Counted from the first letter of the stretch, positions 10,976 to 23,639 are shown. The stretch: DNA of 64,000 bases from Macropodus opercularis (GCA_030770545.1 CM061099.1:72001-136000), one strand, 5' to 3'. Notes: generated by a model not told the origin, from the sequence alone. Made by a program: numbers and translations.

Positions 10976-11641
10976 ATGTTCCCGGGTGGTCCTGATGACG
11001 CAGACCAAGGAGAGGAGGTGGCACTGCCTACGCCCTTTCAGGCGTTAAATGCACCGAACGAGCCACCAGATGTGTTTTCACCTGCGGAGCGGCCTGGCAC
11101 ACCCCACCCTGGGTTTGCAGGCAGAGCTGAAGCTGATTCAGACACGAGAGGCGGCGTGGAGAGAAACCTGCAAAGGGGCTCGAGGGCACAGACTGTGCAT
11201 AGAAGCACGTCGACGACTACACCGACGGGCCAGACACCAAACTCACCCAGAAAAAGCCCTCACCAACCGAGACCTGGTCAAGCTCCGCCACCTGACCTAG
11301 GTAGACAGTGGAGTGTTGTCGCGCAGGCTAACGGGCAGCACTCGGTGCCAGAACGAGAGCCTGAGTCTGGGGCAGATGGAGAAGCGTCAGCACCAGAGGA
11401 GGATGAGGATGAGGATGAGGATGACAACAGCTGGATCTGGGAAGAAACACCAGCAAAGCCACTGAGAACCGGCACATACAGGAAAGCAGGGAAAAGAAAA
11501 CCGAAATACCACGACCCTCTGCAAGTGCCTGAGAGGTCGGCTCCAGACCCGAGATGGGGACCTTTAAGGTCAAAAGACGGGAGAGCAGTTTATGTGCCAG
11601 CAGTGGACCAGACAGGGAGACGGAGCGTATGCATACGGTGA
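10976..11641 (+). CDS. 221-codon acidic/proline-rich ORF of the array unit
   Basis: I do not recognise the protein. This is the only long ATG-initiated frame that stays open in every unit. Other copies start at 8305 (217 codons), 13659, 16342, 19025, 21708, 24391, 27074, 29757, 32440, 35123, 37806, 40489, 43172, 45855, 48538, 51221 and 53904. The predicted product is largely disordered: Pro/Thr-rich from residue 15 to 110, an acidic run EEDEDEDEDD at 141-150, and a basic NLS-like RKAGKRKPK at 169-177. There is no signal peptide or membrane helix. An in-frame stop lies 12 bases upstream of the ATG (10964-10966), and the ATG context is weak. The frame continues upstream of that stop with coding-like sequence and shifts frame at its 3' end, so it is probably a piece of a larger decayed protein rather than a complete gene. 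Its integrity may simply reflect recent amplification. Confidence 0.45.
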   Translation: MFPGGPDDADQGEEVALPTPFQALNAPNEPPDVFSPAERPGTPHPGFAGRAEADSDTRGGVERNLQRGSRAQTVHRSTSTTTPTGQTPNSPRKSPHQPRPGQAPPPDLGRQWSVVAQANGQHSVPEREPESGADGEASAPEEDEDEDEDDNSWIWEETPAKPLRTGTYRKAGKRKPKYHDPLQVPERSAPDPRWGPLRSKDGRAVYVPAVDQTGRRSVCIR

Positions 11642-11672
11642 CTACTGCAACATAGCGAACATGCCTCCCTAA

Positions 11673-12047
11673 GTGAAGCTGGCTCAAGCTGATAACCTGA
11701 CTGATGGCTTCAGACAAGCTTACGTGGAAAGAGCACATGACTTCCTGCTGAAGACAGTAAAACCCAGAATAGCCACGATTGTAAGGGATGCTGCACAAGA
11801 GGAATCAGAGTCGAGTGACGACGATTACGTTCCCGCCCGGCGAGCAGAGAGAGGAAGAGTCTCCCTGGAGCACAGCTACGCAGCAAGCCATGCACGTGGA
11901 CATGAGAGTGAGAGACAACTACAAACAGAGCCCTGCATTCAAACAAAAAGAGGAGGTGAGAGCTGCACCGACCATGACTCACCTCAGAGCGGCGGGGACG
12001 ACCGAGACAGGCGAACCAGAATCTACAAAGAGTTAGAGGGTCGTTGA
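11673..12047 (+). pseudogene. Disabled coding segment downstream of the 221-codon ORF
   Basis: A 124-codon open stretch without an early ATG. It is the continuation, in another frame, of the end of the 221-codon frame. Reading the overlapping frame gives AYAYGDYCNIANMPP, a stop at 11670-11672, then VKLAQADNLTDGFRQAYVER and a helix-like segment ending in the acidic ESSDDDYVPARR. One frameshift plus one stop would explain the break. The same lesions occur in every unit. A distant resemblance of the FRQAYVER...IVRDA stretch to a retroviral Gag-type helix is possible but too weak to claim. Confidence 0.4.
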
Positions 12048-13306
12048 TGCTAACCGTTCGGCCAAACTATCCAGGTGAAGCAGCCAACAGCTACCTGTGT
12101 GATACCTGGAGAACGGTGAACAACCAGCGCCCTTCGGAACAGACTGAAAATCTCTGGATAGGAAAGGTGATGCAGATCCAAGTATCTGAAGACACAACAG
12201 CTGATGAATTCTCTGAAACAGTGACAACGGGAGCAGGAGATGACGAAGATGCTAAAGCACAGAGGCTAAGGGCACGACTGAGGGAAGGCGAAGACCTGGC
12301 CACGCCGTGGGCGAGTGAGAGACACGCCGTTCTCCAGAGAAGAGCCATCTCCTTCCTAGCCAAAGTTACTGAAGGGCTACCTGGAGGAGTAGCTTTGAAA
12401 AGAATGCACTAAAGCACCCGCACTGAGCGTGACATCAGAAAGGCAGTGGTGGAGATTCTTGATCTCAACACGGTGAGATTAAGAGAAGCCGCTGTTAAAG
12501 GAGTGGAGCAGCTGAAACCAGCACCAATCAAGAGAGGAAAACTAGGAGCCGAAAGGTCGATGGCTTCTCGAGCACAGGATCTACCACGCTGGATAAAAAT
12601 AGCCAGTGTCCAAGGTGTGGTTATCACGAGGAGAGGGCACCAGAGGCTCTGGGTCGGCAGAGCCGTGAAGAAACTGTACTTCGCTAAAAAAGCCTACATT
12701 AGCGAATGGGAAGCTGAATCAATATTGTGGAGACAAGCCCCAGATGGAGCGTGCGGAAGCTGCGGCGGGTCCATAGACCTCCCCATCGTCTGGAAAGGCC
12801 CAAGCATGGAAAGGCCAAATCGCGTGGCGGACGGGGGAGAAAGATGCTTGCTATGGATTGGATGGAGTGAGTCCAAATCCTGTCAAGGTAATGGATGCAG
12901 TCTTCGGTTCCAACTGCAGAACGGAGAGGCTCAAGCAAGCAGAAAGTCTGAAAAAAGAAGTGTGCTGAGGGGAAACCCCACGACAGCCTCCAGCTCAAAC
13001 GCTCAGGCGAGGGGGAGAAAAGGAAAAGAGTTGAGCAATGGCAAACAGAGCAGGCGACAGCATGGAGATCACAGCAGTGAGGATGAACAGGAGCTGTATG
13101 CAGAAAACTCATATGTTGCTGTACAATTCACCCCCATAGCGCGGAAAAAGCCTCCAACCACAAAAGACCCAGTCAAAATGACCAATAACACAGTGTTACG
13201 ACGGACCTATGGAGAGCTGGGAGAGGCTGCAGCAGTCATCACAGACGCCAACCTGGTTTGTGAGAGAGATGCTGAGAGACAGATGGGCAGCTATGGCAGG
13301 CAGTGA
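12047..13306 (+). pseudogene. 420-codon frame split by a single TAA
   Basis: From the ATG at 12047 the plus-strand frame runs 121 codons to TAA at 12410-12412 and then continues in the same frame for 298 codons to TGA at 13304-13306. Every complete unit has this TAA. The next in-frame ATG (12560) would give 248 residues. Visible features are a helix-rich first part, a Cys cluster CGSCGG followed by CLLWIGWSESKSCQGNGC (possible metal ligands, family unknown), and a basic Ser/Asn-rich stretch (RGRKGKELSNGKQSRRQ) before SSEDEQELYAE. It spans the unit border used here because the array begins inside it. In unit 1 an additional TGA (9886-9888) interrupts it. Confidence 0.45.
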
Positions 13307-15590
13307 TTGTCAGACACCTGTAACTGCAGCCAGTCAACATCGTGCACCCATCTCTCAGCATGCAGCGGTCCTCGTTCCGGTGAAAAGCACGTGGACCGGA
13401 GGCGTCATCCATGTAGCACATCCAGGGTTTCGAGGAGACAGTGCAACATTCCCAAGCAAATGTGGCTGCAGCCGTGGGTGTGGCGCTAAACATGGCCCAC
13501 GAGAGTGATGTGGAATCAGCCCTCATTTCAGTGACATCCTTTGATGCTCCTTTGATTGCCTGGTGGAACGAGGGGTCATAGCAGCTGTAAAGAAGCACGA
13601 CCAGAGCGAAGGCATACGGACCAAACTGAAGACAGTGATAATAGAATAGAACCTGCAGATGTTCCCGGGTGGTCCTGATGACGCAGACCAAGGAGAGGAG
13701 GTGGCACTGCCTACGCCCTTTCAGGCGTTAAATGCACCGAACGAGCCACCAGATGTGTTTTCACCTGCGGAGCGGCCTGGCACACCCCACCCTGGGTTTG
13801 CAGGCAGAGCTGAAGCTGATTCAGACACGAGAGGCGGCGTGGAGAGAAACCTGCAAAGGGGCTCGAGGGCACAGACTGTGCATAGAAGCACGTCGACGAC
13901 TACACCGACGGGCCAGACACCAAACTCACCCAGAAAAAGCCCTCACCAACCGAGACCTGGTCAAGCTCCGCCACCTGACCTAGGTAGACAGTGGAGTGTT
14001 GTCGCGCAGGCTAACGGGCAGCACTCGGTGCCAGAACGAGAGCCTGAGTCTGGGGCAGATGGAGAAGCGTCAGCACCAGAGGAGGATGAGGATGAGGATG
14101 AGGATGACAACAGCTGGATCTGGGAAGAAACACCAGCAAAGCCACTGAGAACCGGCACATACAGGAAAGCAGGGAAAAGAAAACCGAAATACCACGACCC
14201 TCTGCAAGTGCCTGAGAGGTCGGCTCCAGACCCGAGATGGGGACCTTTAAGGTCAAAAGACGGGAGAGCAGTTTATGTGCCAGCAGTGGACCAGACAGGG
14301 AGACGGAGCGTATGCATACGGTGACTACTGCAACATAGCGAACATGCCTCCCTAAGTGAAGCTGGCTCAAGCTGATAACCTGACTGATGGCTTCAGACAA
14401 GCTTACGTGGAAAGAGCACATGACTTCCTGCTGAAGACAGTAAAACCCAGAATAGCCACGATTGTAAGGGATGCTGCACAAGAGGAATCAGAGTCGAGTG
14501 ACGACGATTACGTTCCCGCCCGGCGAGCAGAGAGAGGAAGAGTCTCCCTGGAGCACAGCTACGCAGCAAGCCATGCACGTGGACATGAGAGTGAGAGACA
14601 ACTACAAACAGAGCCCTGCATTCAAACAAAAAGAGGAGGTGAGAGCTGCACCGACCATGACTCACCTCAGAGCGGCGGGGACGACCGAGACAGGCGAACC
14701 AGAATCTACAAAGAGTTAGAGGGTCGTTGATGCTAACCGTTCGGCCAAACTATCCAGGTGAAGCAGCCAACAGCTACCTGTGTGATACCTGGAGAACGGT
14801 GAACAACCAGCGCCCTTCGGAACAGACTGAAAATCTCTGGATAGGAAAGGTGATGCAGATCCAAGTATCTGAAGACACAACAGCTGATGAATTCTCTGAA
14901 ACAGTGACAACGGGAGCAGGAGATGACGAAGATGCTAAAGCACAGAGGCTAAGGGCACGACTGAGGGAAGGCGAAGACCTGGCCACGCCGTGGGCGAGTG
15001 AGAGACACGCCGTTCTCCAGAGAAGAGCCATCTCCTTCCTAGCCAAAGTTACTGAAGGGCTACCTGGAGGAGTAGCTTTGAAAAGAATGCACTAAAGCAC
15101 CCGCACTGAGCGTGACATCAGAAAGGCAGTGGTGGAGATTCTTGATCTCAACACGGTGAGATTAAGAGAAGCCGCTGTTAAAGGAGTGGAGCAGCTGAAA
15201 CCAGCACCAATCAAGAGAGGAAAACTAGGAGCCGAAAGGTCGATGGCTTCTCGAGCACAGGATCTACCACGCTGGATAAAAATAGCCAGTGTCCAAGGTG
15301 TGGTTATCACGAGGAGAGGGCACCAGAGGCTCTGGGTCGGCAGAGCCGTGAAGAAACTGTACTTCGCTAAAAAAGCCTACATTAGCGAATGGGAAGCTGA
15401 ATCAATATTGTGGAGACAAGCCCCAGATGGAGCGTGCGGAAGCTGCGGCGGGTCCATAGACCTCCCCATCGTCTGGAAAGGCCCAAGCATGGAAAGGCCA
15501 AATCGCGTGGCGGACGGGGGAGAAAGATGCTTGCTATGGATTGGATGGAGTGAGTCCAAATCCTGTCAAGGTAATGGATGCAGTCTTCGG
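12908..15590 (+). repeat. Array unit 3
   Basis: Consensus unit; no private difference seen. Confidence 0.95.
13417..13649 (+). pseudogene. Frameshifted coding remnant between the long frames
   Basis: A 54-codon open frame (13417-13581) contains FEETVQHSQANVAAAVGVAL and ends in FDAPLIAWWNEG. After a one-base shift the reading continues as RGVIAAVKKHDQSEGIRTKL to a TAG at 13647-13649, 9 bases before the ATG of the 221-codon ORF and in its frame. The helix-like, low-complexity-free sequence across two frames suggests a once-continuous protein joining the 420-codon and 221-codon frames. All units are alike. Confidence 0.35.
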
Positions 15591-18273
15591 TTCCAACTGC
15601 AGAACGGAGAGGCTCAAGCAAGCAGAAAGTCTGAAAAAAGAAGTGTGCTGAGGGGAAACCCCACGACAGCCTCCAGCTCAAACGCTCAGGCGAGGGGGAG
15701 AAAAGGAAAAGAGTTGAGCAATGGCAAACAGAGCAGGCGACAGCATGGAGATCACAGCAGTGAGGATGAACAGGAGCTGTATGCAGAAAACTCATATGTT
15801 GCTGTACAATTCACCCCCATAGCGCGGAAAAAGCCTCCAACCACAAAAGACCCAGTCAAAATGACCAATAACACAGTGTTACGACGGACCTATGGAGAGC
15901 TGGGAGAGGCTGCAGCAGTCATCACAGACGCCAACCTGGTTTGTGAGAGAGATGCTGAGAGACAGATGGGCAGCTATGGCAGGCAGTGATTGTCAGACAC
16001 CTGTAACTGCAGCCAGTCAACATCGTGCACCCATCTCTCAGCATGCAGCGGTCCTCGTTCCGGTGAAAAGCACGTGGACCGGAGGCGTCATCCATGTAGC
16101 ACATCCAGGGTTTCGAGGAGACAGTGCAACATTCCCAAGCAAATGTGGCTGCAGCCGTGGGTGTGGCGCTAAACATGGCCCACGAGAGTGATGTGGAATC
16201 AGCCCTCATTTCAGTGACATCCTTTGATGCTCCTTTGATTGCCTGGTGGAACGAGGGGTCATAGCAGCTGTAAAGAAGCACGACCAGAGCGAAGGCATAC
16301 GGACCAAACTGAAGACAGTGATAATAGAATAGAACCTGCAGATGTTCCCGGGTGGTCCTGATGACGCAGACCAAGGAGAGGAGGTGGCACTGCCTACGCC
16401 CTTTCAGGCGTTAAATGCACCGAACGAGCCACCAGATGTGTTTTCACCTGCGGAGCGGCCTGGCACACCCCACCCTGGGTTTGCAGGCAGAGCTGAAGCT
16501 GATTCAGACACGAGAGGCGGCGTGGAGAGAAACCTGCAAAGGGGCTCGAGGGCACAGACTGTGCATAGAAGCACGTCGACGACTACACCGACGGGCCAGA
16601 CACCAAACTCACCCAGAAAAAGCCCTCACCAACCGAGACCTGGTCAAGCTCCGCCACCTGACCTAGGTAGACAGTGGAGTGTTGTCGCGCAGGCTAACGG
16701 GCAGCACTCGGTGCCAGAACGAGAGCCTGAGTCTGGGGCAGATGGAGAAGCGTCAGCACCAGAGGAGGATGAGGATGAGGATGAGGATGACAACAGCTGG
16801 ATCTGGGAAGAAACACCAGCAAAGCCACTGAGAACCGGCACATACAGGAAAGCAGGGAAAAGAAAACCGAAATACCACGACCCTCTGCAAGTGCCTGAGA
16901 GGTCGGCTCCAGACCCGAGATGGGGACCTTTAAGGTCAAAAGACGGGAGAGCAGTTTATGTGCCAGCAGTGGACCAGACAGGGAGACGGAGCGTATGCAT
17001 ACGGTGACTACCGCAACATAGCGAACATGCCTCCCTAAGTGAAGCTGGCTCAAGCTGATAACCTGACTGATGGCTTCAGACAAGCTTACGTGGAAAGAGC
17101 ACATGACTTCCTGCTGAAGACAGTAAAACCCAGAATAGCCACGATTGTAAGGGATGCTGCACAAGAGGAATCAGAGTCGAGTGACGACGATTACGTTCCC
17201 GCCCGGCGAGCAGAGAGAGGAAGAGTCTCCCTGGAGCACAGCTACGCAGCAAGCCATGCACGTGGACATGAGAGTGAGAGACAACTACAAACAGAGCCCT
17301 GCATTCAAACAAAAAGAGGAGGTGAGAGCTGCACCGACCATGACTCACCTCAGAGCGGCGGGGACGACCGAGACAGGCGAACCAGAATCTACAAAGAGTT
17401 AGAGGGTCGTTGATGCTAACCGTTCGGCCAAACTATCCAGGTGAAGCAGCCAACAGCTACCTGTGTGATACCTGGAGAACGGTGAACAACCAGCGCCCTT
17501 CGGAACAGACTGAAAATCTCTGGATAGGAAAGGTGATGCAGATCCAAGTATCTGAAGACACAACAGCTGATGAATTCTCTGAAACAGTGACAACGGGAGC
17601 AGGAGATGACGAAGATGCTAAAGCACAGAGGCTAAGGGCACGACTGAGGGAAGGCGAAGACCTGGCCACGCCGTGGGCGAGTGAGAGACACGCCGTTCTC
17701 CAGAGAAGAGCCATCTCCTTCCTAGCCAAAGTTACTGAAGGGCTACCTGGAGGAGTAGCTTTGAAAAGAATGCACTAAAGCACCCGCACTGAGCGTGACA
17801 TCAGAAAGGCAGTGGTGGAGATTCTTGATCTCAACACGGTGAGATTAAGAGAAGCCGCTGTTAAAGGAGTGGAGCAGCTGAAACCAGCACCAATCAAGAG
17901 AGGAAAACTAGGAGCCGAAAGGTCGATGGCTTCTCGAGCACAGGATCTACCACGCTGGATAAAAATAGCCAGTGTCCAAGGTGTGGTTATCACGAGGAGA
18001 GGGCACCAGAGGCTCTGGGTCGGCAGAGCCGTGAAGAAACTGTACTTCGCTAAAAAAGCCTACATTAGCGAATGGGAAGCTGAATCAATATTGTGGAGAC
18101 AAGCCCCAGATGGAGCGTGCGGAAGCTGCGGCGGGTCCATAGACCTCCCCATCGTCTGGAAAGGCCCAAGCATGGAAAGGCCAAATCGCGTGGCGGACGG
18201 GGGAGAAAGATGCTTGCTATGGATTGGATGGAGTGAGTCCAAATCCTGTCAAGGTAATGGATGCAGTCTTCGG
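15591..18273 (+). repeat. Array unit 4
   Basis: Private C at 17012 (ACTACCGC where other units have ACTACTGC), just after the stop of the 221-codon frame. Confidence 0.95.
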
Positions 18274-20956
18274 TTCCAACTGCAGAACGGAGAGGCTCAA
18301 GCAAGCAGAAAGTCTGAAAAAAGAAGTGTGCTGAGGGGAAACCCCACGACAGCCTCCAGCTCAAACGCTCAGGCGAGGGGGAGAAAAGGAAAAGAGTTGA
18401 GCAATGGCAAACAGAGCAGGCGACAGCATGGAGATCACAGCAGTGAGGATGAACAGGAGCTGTATGCAGAAAACTCATATGTTGCTGTACAATTCACCCC
18501 CATAGCGCGGAAAAAGCCTCCAACCACAAAAGACCCAGTCAAAATGACCAATAACACAGTGTTACGACGGACCTATGGAGAGCTGGGAGAGGCTGCAGCA
18601 GTCATCACAGACGCCAACCTGGTTTGTGAGAGAGATGCTGAGAGACAGATGGGCAGCTATGGCAGGCAGTGATTGTCAGACACCTGTAACTGCAGCCAGT
18701 CAACATCGTGCACCCATCTCTCAGCATGCAGCGGTCCTCGTTCCGGTGAAAAGCACGTGGACCGGAGGCGTCATCCATGTAGCACATCCAGGGTTTCGAG
18801 GAGACAGTGCAACATTCCCAAGCAAATGTGGCTGCAGCCGTGGGTGTGGCGCTAAACATGGCCCACGAGAGTGATGTGGAATCAGCCCTCATTTCAGTGA
18901 CATCCTTTGATGCTCCTTTGATTGCCTGGTGGAACGAGGGGTCATAGCAGCTGTAAAGAAGCACGACCAGAGCGAAGGCATACGGACCAAACTGAAGACA
19001 GTGATAATAGAATAGAACCTGCAGATGTTCCCGGGTGGTCCTGATGACGCAGACCAAGGAGAGGAGGTGGCACTGCCTACGCCCTTTCAGGCGTTAAATG
19101 CACCGAACGAGCCACCAGATGTGTTTTCACCTGCGGAGCGGCCTGGCACACCCCACCCTGGGTTTGCAGGCAGAGCTGAAGCTGATTCAGACACGAGAGG
19201 CGGCGTGGAGAGAAACCTGCAAAGGGGCTCGAGGGCACAGACTGTGCATAGAAGCACGTCGACGACTACACCGACGGGCCAGACACCAAACTCACCCAGA
19301 AAAAGCCCTCACCAACCGAGACCTGGTCAAGCTCCGCCACCTGACCTAGGTAGACAGTGGAGTGTTGTCGCGCAGGCTAACGGGCAGCACTCGGTGCCAG
19401 AACGAGAGCCTGAGTCTGGGGCAGATGGAGAAGCGTCAGCACCAGAGGAGGATGAGGATGAGGATGAGGATGACAACAGCTGGATCTGGGAAGAAACACC
19501 AGCAAAGCCACTGAGAACCGGCACATACAGGAAAGCAGGGAAAAGAAAACCGAAATACCACGACCCTCTGCAAGTGCCTGAGAGGTCGGCTCCAGACCCG
19601 AGATGGGGACCTTTAAGGTCAAAAGACGGGAGAGCAGTTTATGTGCCAGCAGTGGACCAGACAGGGAGACGGAGCGTATGCATACGGTGACTACTGCAAC
19701 ATAGCGAACATGCCTCCCTAAGTGAAGCTGGCTCAAGCTGATAACCTGACTGATGGCTTCAGACAAGCTTACGTGGAAAGAGCACATGACTTCCTGCTGA
19801 AGACAGTAAAACCCAGAATAGCCACGATTGTAAGGGATGCTGCACAAGAGGAATCAGAGTCGAGTGACGACGATTACGTTCCCGCCCGGCGAGCAGAGAG
19901 AGGAAGAGTCTCCCTGGAGCACAGCTACGCAGCAAGCCATGCACGTGGACATGAGAGTGAGAGACAACTACAAACAGAGCCCTGCATTCAAACAAAAAGA
20001 GGAGGTGAGAGCTGCACCGACCATGACTCACCTCAGAGCGGCGGGGACGACCGAGACAGGCGAACCAGAATCTACAAAGAGTTAGAGGGTCGTTGATGCT
20101 AACCGTTCGGCCAAACTATCCAGGTGAAGCAGCCAACAGCTACCTGTGTGATACCTGGAGAACGGTGAACAACCAGCGCCCTTCGGAACAGACTGAAAAT
20201 CTCTGGATAGGAAAGGTGATGCAGATCCAAGTATCTGAAGACACAACAGCTGATGAATTCTCTGAAACAGTGACAACGGGAGCAGGAGATGACGAAGATG
20301 CTAAAGCACAGAGGCTAAGGGCACGACTGAGGGAAGGCGAAGACCTGGCCACGCCGTGGGCGAGTGAGAGACACGCCGTTCTCCAGAGAAGAGCCATCTC
20401 CTTCCTAGCCAAAGTTACTGAAGGGCTACCTGGAGGAGTAGCTTTGAAAAGAATGCACTAAAGCACCCGCACTGAGCGTGACATCAGAAAGGCAGTGGTG
20501 GAGATTCTTGATCTCAACACGGTGAGATTAAGAGAAGCCGCTGTTAAAGGAGTGGAGCAGCTGAAACCAGCACCAATCAAGAGAGGAAAACTAGGAGCCG
20601 AAAGGTCGATGGCTTCTCGAGCACAGGATCTACCACGCTGGATAAAAATAGCCAGTGTCCAAGGTGTGGTTATCACGAGGAGAGGGCACCAGAGGCTCTG
20701 GGTCGGCAGAGCCGTGAAGAAACTGTACTTCGCTAAAAAAGCCTACATTAGCGAATGGGAAGCTGAATCAATATTGTGGAGACAAGCCCCAGATGGAGCG
20801 TGCGGAAGCTGCGGCGGGTCCATAGACCTCCCCATCGTCTGGAAAGGCCCAAGCATGGAAAGGCCAAATCGCGTGGCGGACGGGGGAGAAAGATGCTTGC
20901 TATGGATTGGATGGAGTGAGTCCAAATCCTGTCAAGGTAATGGATGCAGTCTTCGG
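18274..20956 (+). repeat. Array unit 5
   Basis: Consensus unit; no private difference seen. Confidence 0.95.
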
Positions 20957-23639
20957 TTCCAACTGCAGAACGGAGAGGCTCAAGCAAGCAGAAAGTCTGA
21001 AAAAAGAAGTGTGCTGAGGGGAAACCCCACGACAGCCTCCAGCTCAAACGCTCAGGCGAGGGGGAGAAAAGGAAAAGAGTTGAGCAATGGCAAACAGAGC
21101 AGGCGACAGCATGGAGATCACAGCAGTGAGGATGAACAGGAGCTGTATGCAGAAAACTCATATGTTGCTGTACAATTCACCCCCATAGCGCGGAAAAAGC
21201 CTCCAACCACAAAAGACCCAGTCAAAATGACCAATAACACAGTGTTACGACGGACCTATGGAGAGCTGGGAGAGGCTGCAGCAGTCATCACAGACGCCAA
21301 CCTGGTTTGTGAGAGAGATGCTGAGAGACAGATGGGCAGCTATGGCAGGCAGTGATTGTCAGACACCTGTAACTGCAGCCAGTCAACATCGTGCACCCAT
21401 CTCTCAGCATGCAGCGGTCCTCGTTCCGGTGAAAAGCACGTGGACCGGAGGCGTCATCCATGTAGCACATCCAGGGTTTCGAGGAGACAGTGCAACATTC
21501 CCAAGCAAATGTGGCTGCAGCCGTGGGTGTGGCGCTAAACATGGCCCACGAGAGTGATGTGGAATCAGCCCTCATTTCAGTGACATCCTTTGATGCTCCT
21601 TTGATTGCCTGGTGGAACGAGGGGTCATAGCAGCTGTAAAGAAGCACGACCAGAGCGAAGGCATACGGACCAAACTGAAGACAGTGATAATAGAATAGAA
21701 CCTGCAGATGTTCCCGGGTGGTCCTGATGATGCAGACCAAGGAGAGGAGGTGGCACTGCCTACGCCCTTTCAGGCGTTAAATGCACCGAACGAGCCACCA
21801 GATGTGTTTTCACCTGCGGAGCGGCCTGGCACACCCCACCCTGGGTTTGCAGGCAGAGCTGAAGCTGATTCAGACACGAGAGGCGGCGTGGAGAGAAACC
21901 TGCAAAGGGGCTCGAGGGCACAGACTGTGCATAGAAGCACGTCGACGACTACACCGACGGGCCAGACACCAAACTCACCCAGAAAAAGCCCTCACCAACC
22001 GAGACCTGGTCAAGCTCCGCCACCTGACCTAGGTAGACAGTGGAGTGTTGTCGCGCAGGCTAACGGGCAGCACTCGGTGCCAGAACGAGAGCCTGAGTCT
22101 GGGGCAGATGGAGAAGCGTCAGCACCAGAGGAGGATGAGGATGAGGATGAGGATGACAACAGCTGGATCTGGGAAGAAACACCAGCAAAGCCACTGAGAA
22201 CCGGCACATACAGGAAAGCAGGGAAAAGAAAACCGAAATACCACGACCCTCTGCAAGTGCCTGAGAGGTCGGCTCCAGACCCGAGATGGGGACCTTTAAG
22301 GTCAAAAGACGGGAGAGCAGTTTATGTGCCAGCAGTGGACCAGACAGGGAGACGGAGCGTATGCATACGGTGACTACTGCAACATAGCGAACATGCCTCC
22401 CTAAGTGAAGCTGGCTCAAGCTGATAACCTGACTGATGGCTTCAGACAAGCTTACGTGGAAAGAGCACATGACTTCCTGCTGAAGACAGTAAAACCCAGA
22501 ATAGCCACGATTGTAAGGGATGCTGCACAAGAGGAATCAGAGTCGAGTGACGACGATTACGTTCCCGCCCGGCGAGCAGAGAGAGGAAGAGTCTCCCTGG
22601 AGCACAGCTACGCAGCAAGCCATGCACGTGGACATGAGAGTGAGAGACAACTACAAACAGAGCCCTGCATTCAAACAAAAAGAGGAGGTGAGAGCTGCAC
22701 CGACCATGACTCACCTCAGAGCGGCGGGGACGACCGAGACAGGCGAACCAGAATCTACAAAGAGTTAGAGGGTCGTTGATGCTAACCGTTCGGCCAAACT
22801 ATCCAGGTGAAGCAGCCAACAGCTACCTGTGTGATACCTGGAGAACGGTGAACAACCAGCGCCCTTCGGAACAGACTGAAAATCTCTGGATAGGAAAGGT
22901 GATGCAGATCCAAGTATCTGAAGACACAACAGCTGATGAATTCTCTGAAACAGTGACAACGGGAGCAGGAGATGACGAAGATGCTAAAGCACAGAGGCTA
23001 AGGGCACGACTGAGGGAAGGCGAAGACCTGGCCACGCCGTGGGCGAGTGAGAGACACGCCGTTCTCCAGAGAAGAGCCATCTCCTTCCTAGCCAAAGTTA
23101 CTGAAGGGCTACCTGGAGGAGTAGCTTTGAAAAGAATGCACTAAAGCACCCGCACTGAGCGTGACATCAGAAAGGCAGTGGTGGAGATTCTTGATCTCAA
23201 CACGGTGAGATTAAGAGAAGCCGCTGTTAAAGGAGTGGAGCAGCTGAAACCAGCACCAATCAAGAGAGGAAAACTAGGAGCCGAAAGGTCGATGGCTTCT
23301 CGAGCACAGGATCTACCACGCTGGATAAAAATAGCCAGTGTCCAAGGTGTGGTTATCACGAGGAGAGGGCACCAGAGGCTCTGGGTCGGCAGAGCCGTGA
23401 AGAAACTGTACTTCGCTAAAAAAGCCTACATTAGCGAATGGGAAGCTGAATCAATATTGTGGAGACAAGCCCCAGATGGAGCGTGCGGAAGCTGCGGCGG
23501 GTCCATAGACCTCCCCATCGTCTGGAAAGGCCCAAGCATGGAAAGGCCAAATCGCGTGGCGGACGGGGGAGAAAGATGCTTGCTATGGATTGGATGGAGT
23601 GAGTCCAAATCCTGTCAAGGTAATGGATGCAGTCTTCGG
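20957..23639 (+). repeat. Array unit 6
   Basis: Private C-to-T at 21730 (GACGCA to GATGCA), a CpG transition that is silent in the 221-codon frame. Confidence 0.95.

Larger units (their letters stand above)
10225..12907 (+). repeat. Array unit 2
   Basis: First full-length 2,683-bp unit, used here as reference. It has the GCA (Ala) variant in the 221-codon frame and no private coding difference seen. Confidence 0.95.

Noticed and set aside
11328..11798. Minus-strand open frames in each unit (156, 150 and 137 codons)
   Set aside because: They run opposite to the coherent plus-strand frames, read as Ser/Leu/His/Cys-rich shadow sequence of purine-rich DNA, and show no domain.
12446..13306. A 286-codon gene starting at 12446
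   Set aside because: That start is GTG, not expected in a vertebrate nuclear gene. The frame is simply the continuation of the upstream frame beyond one TAA; the first ATG after it is 12560.
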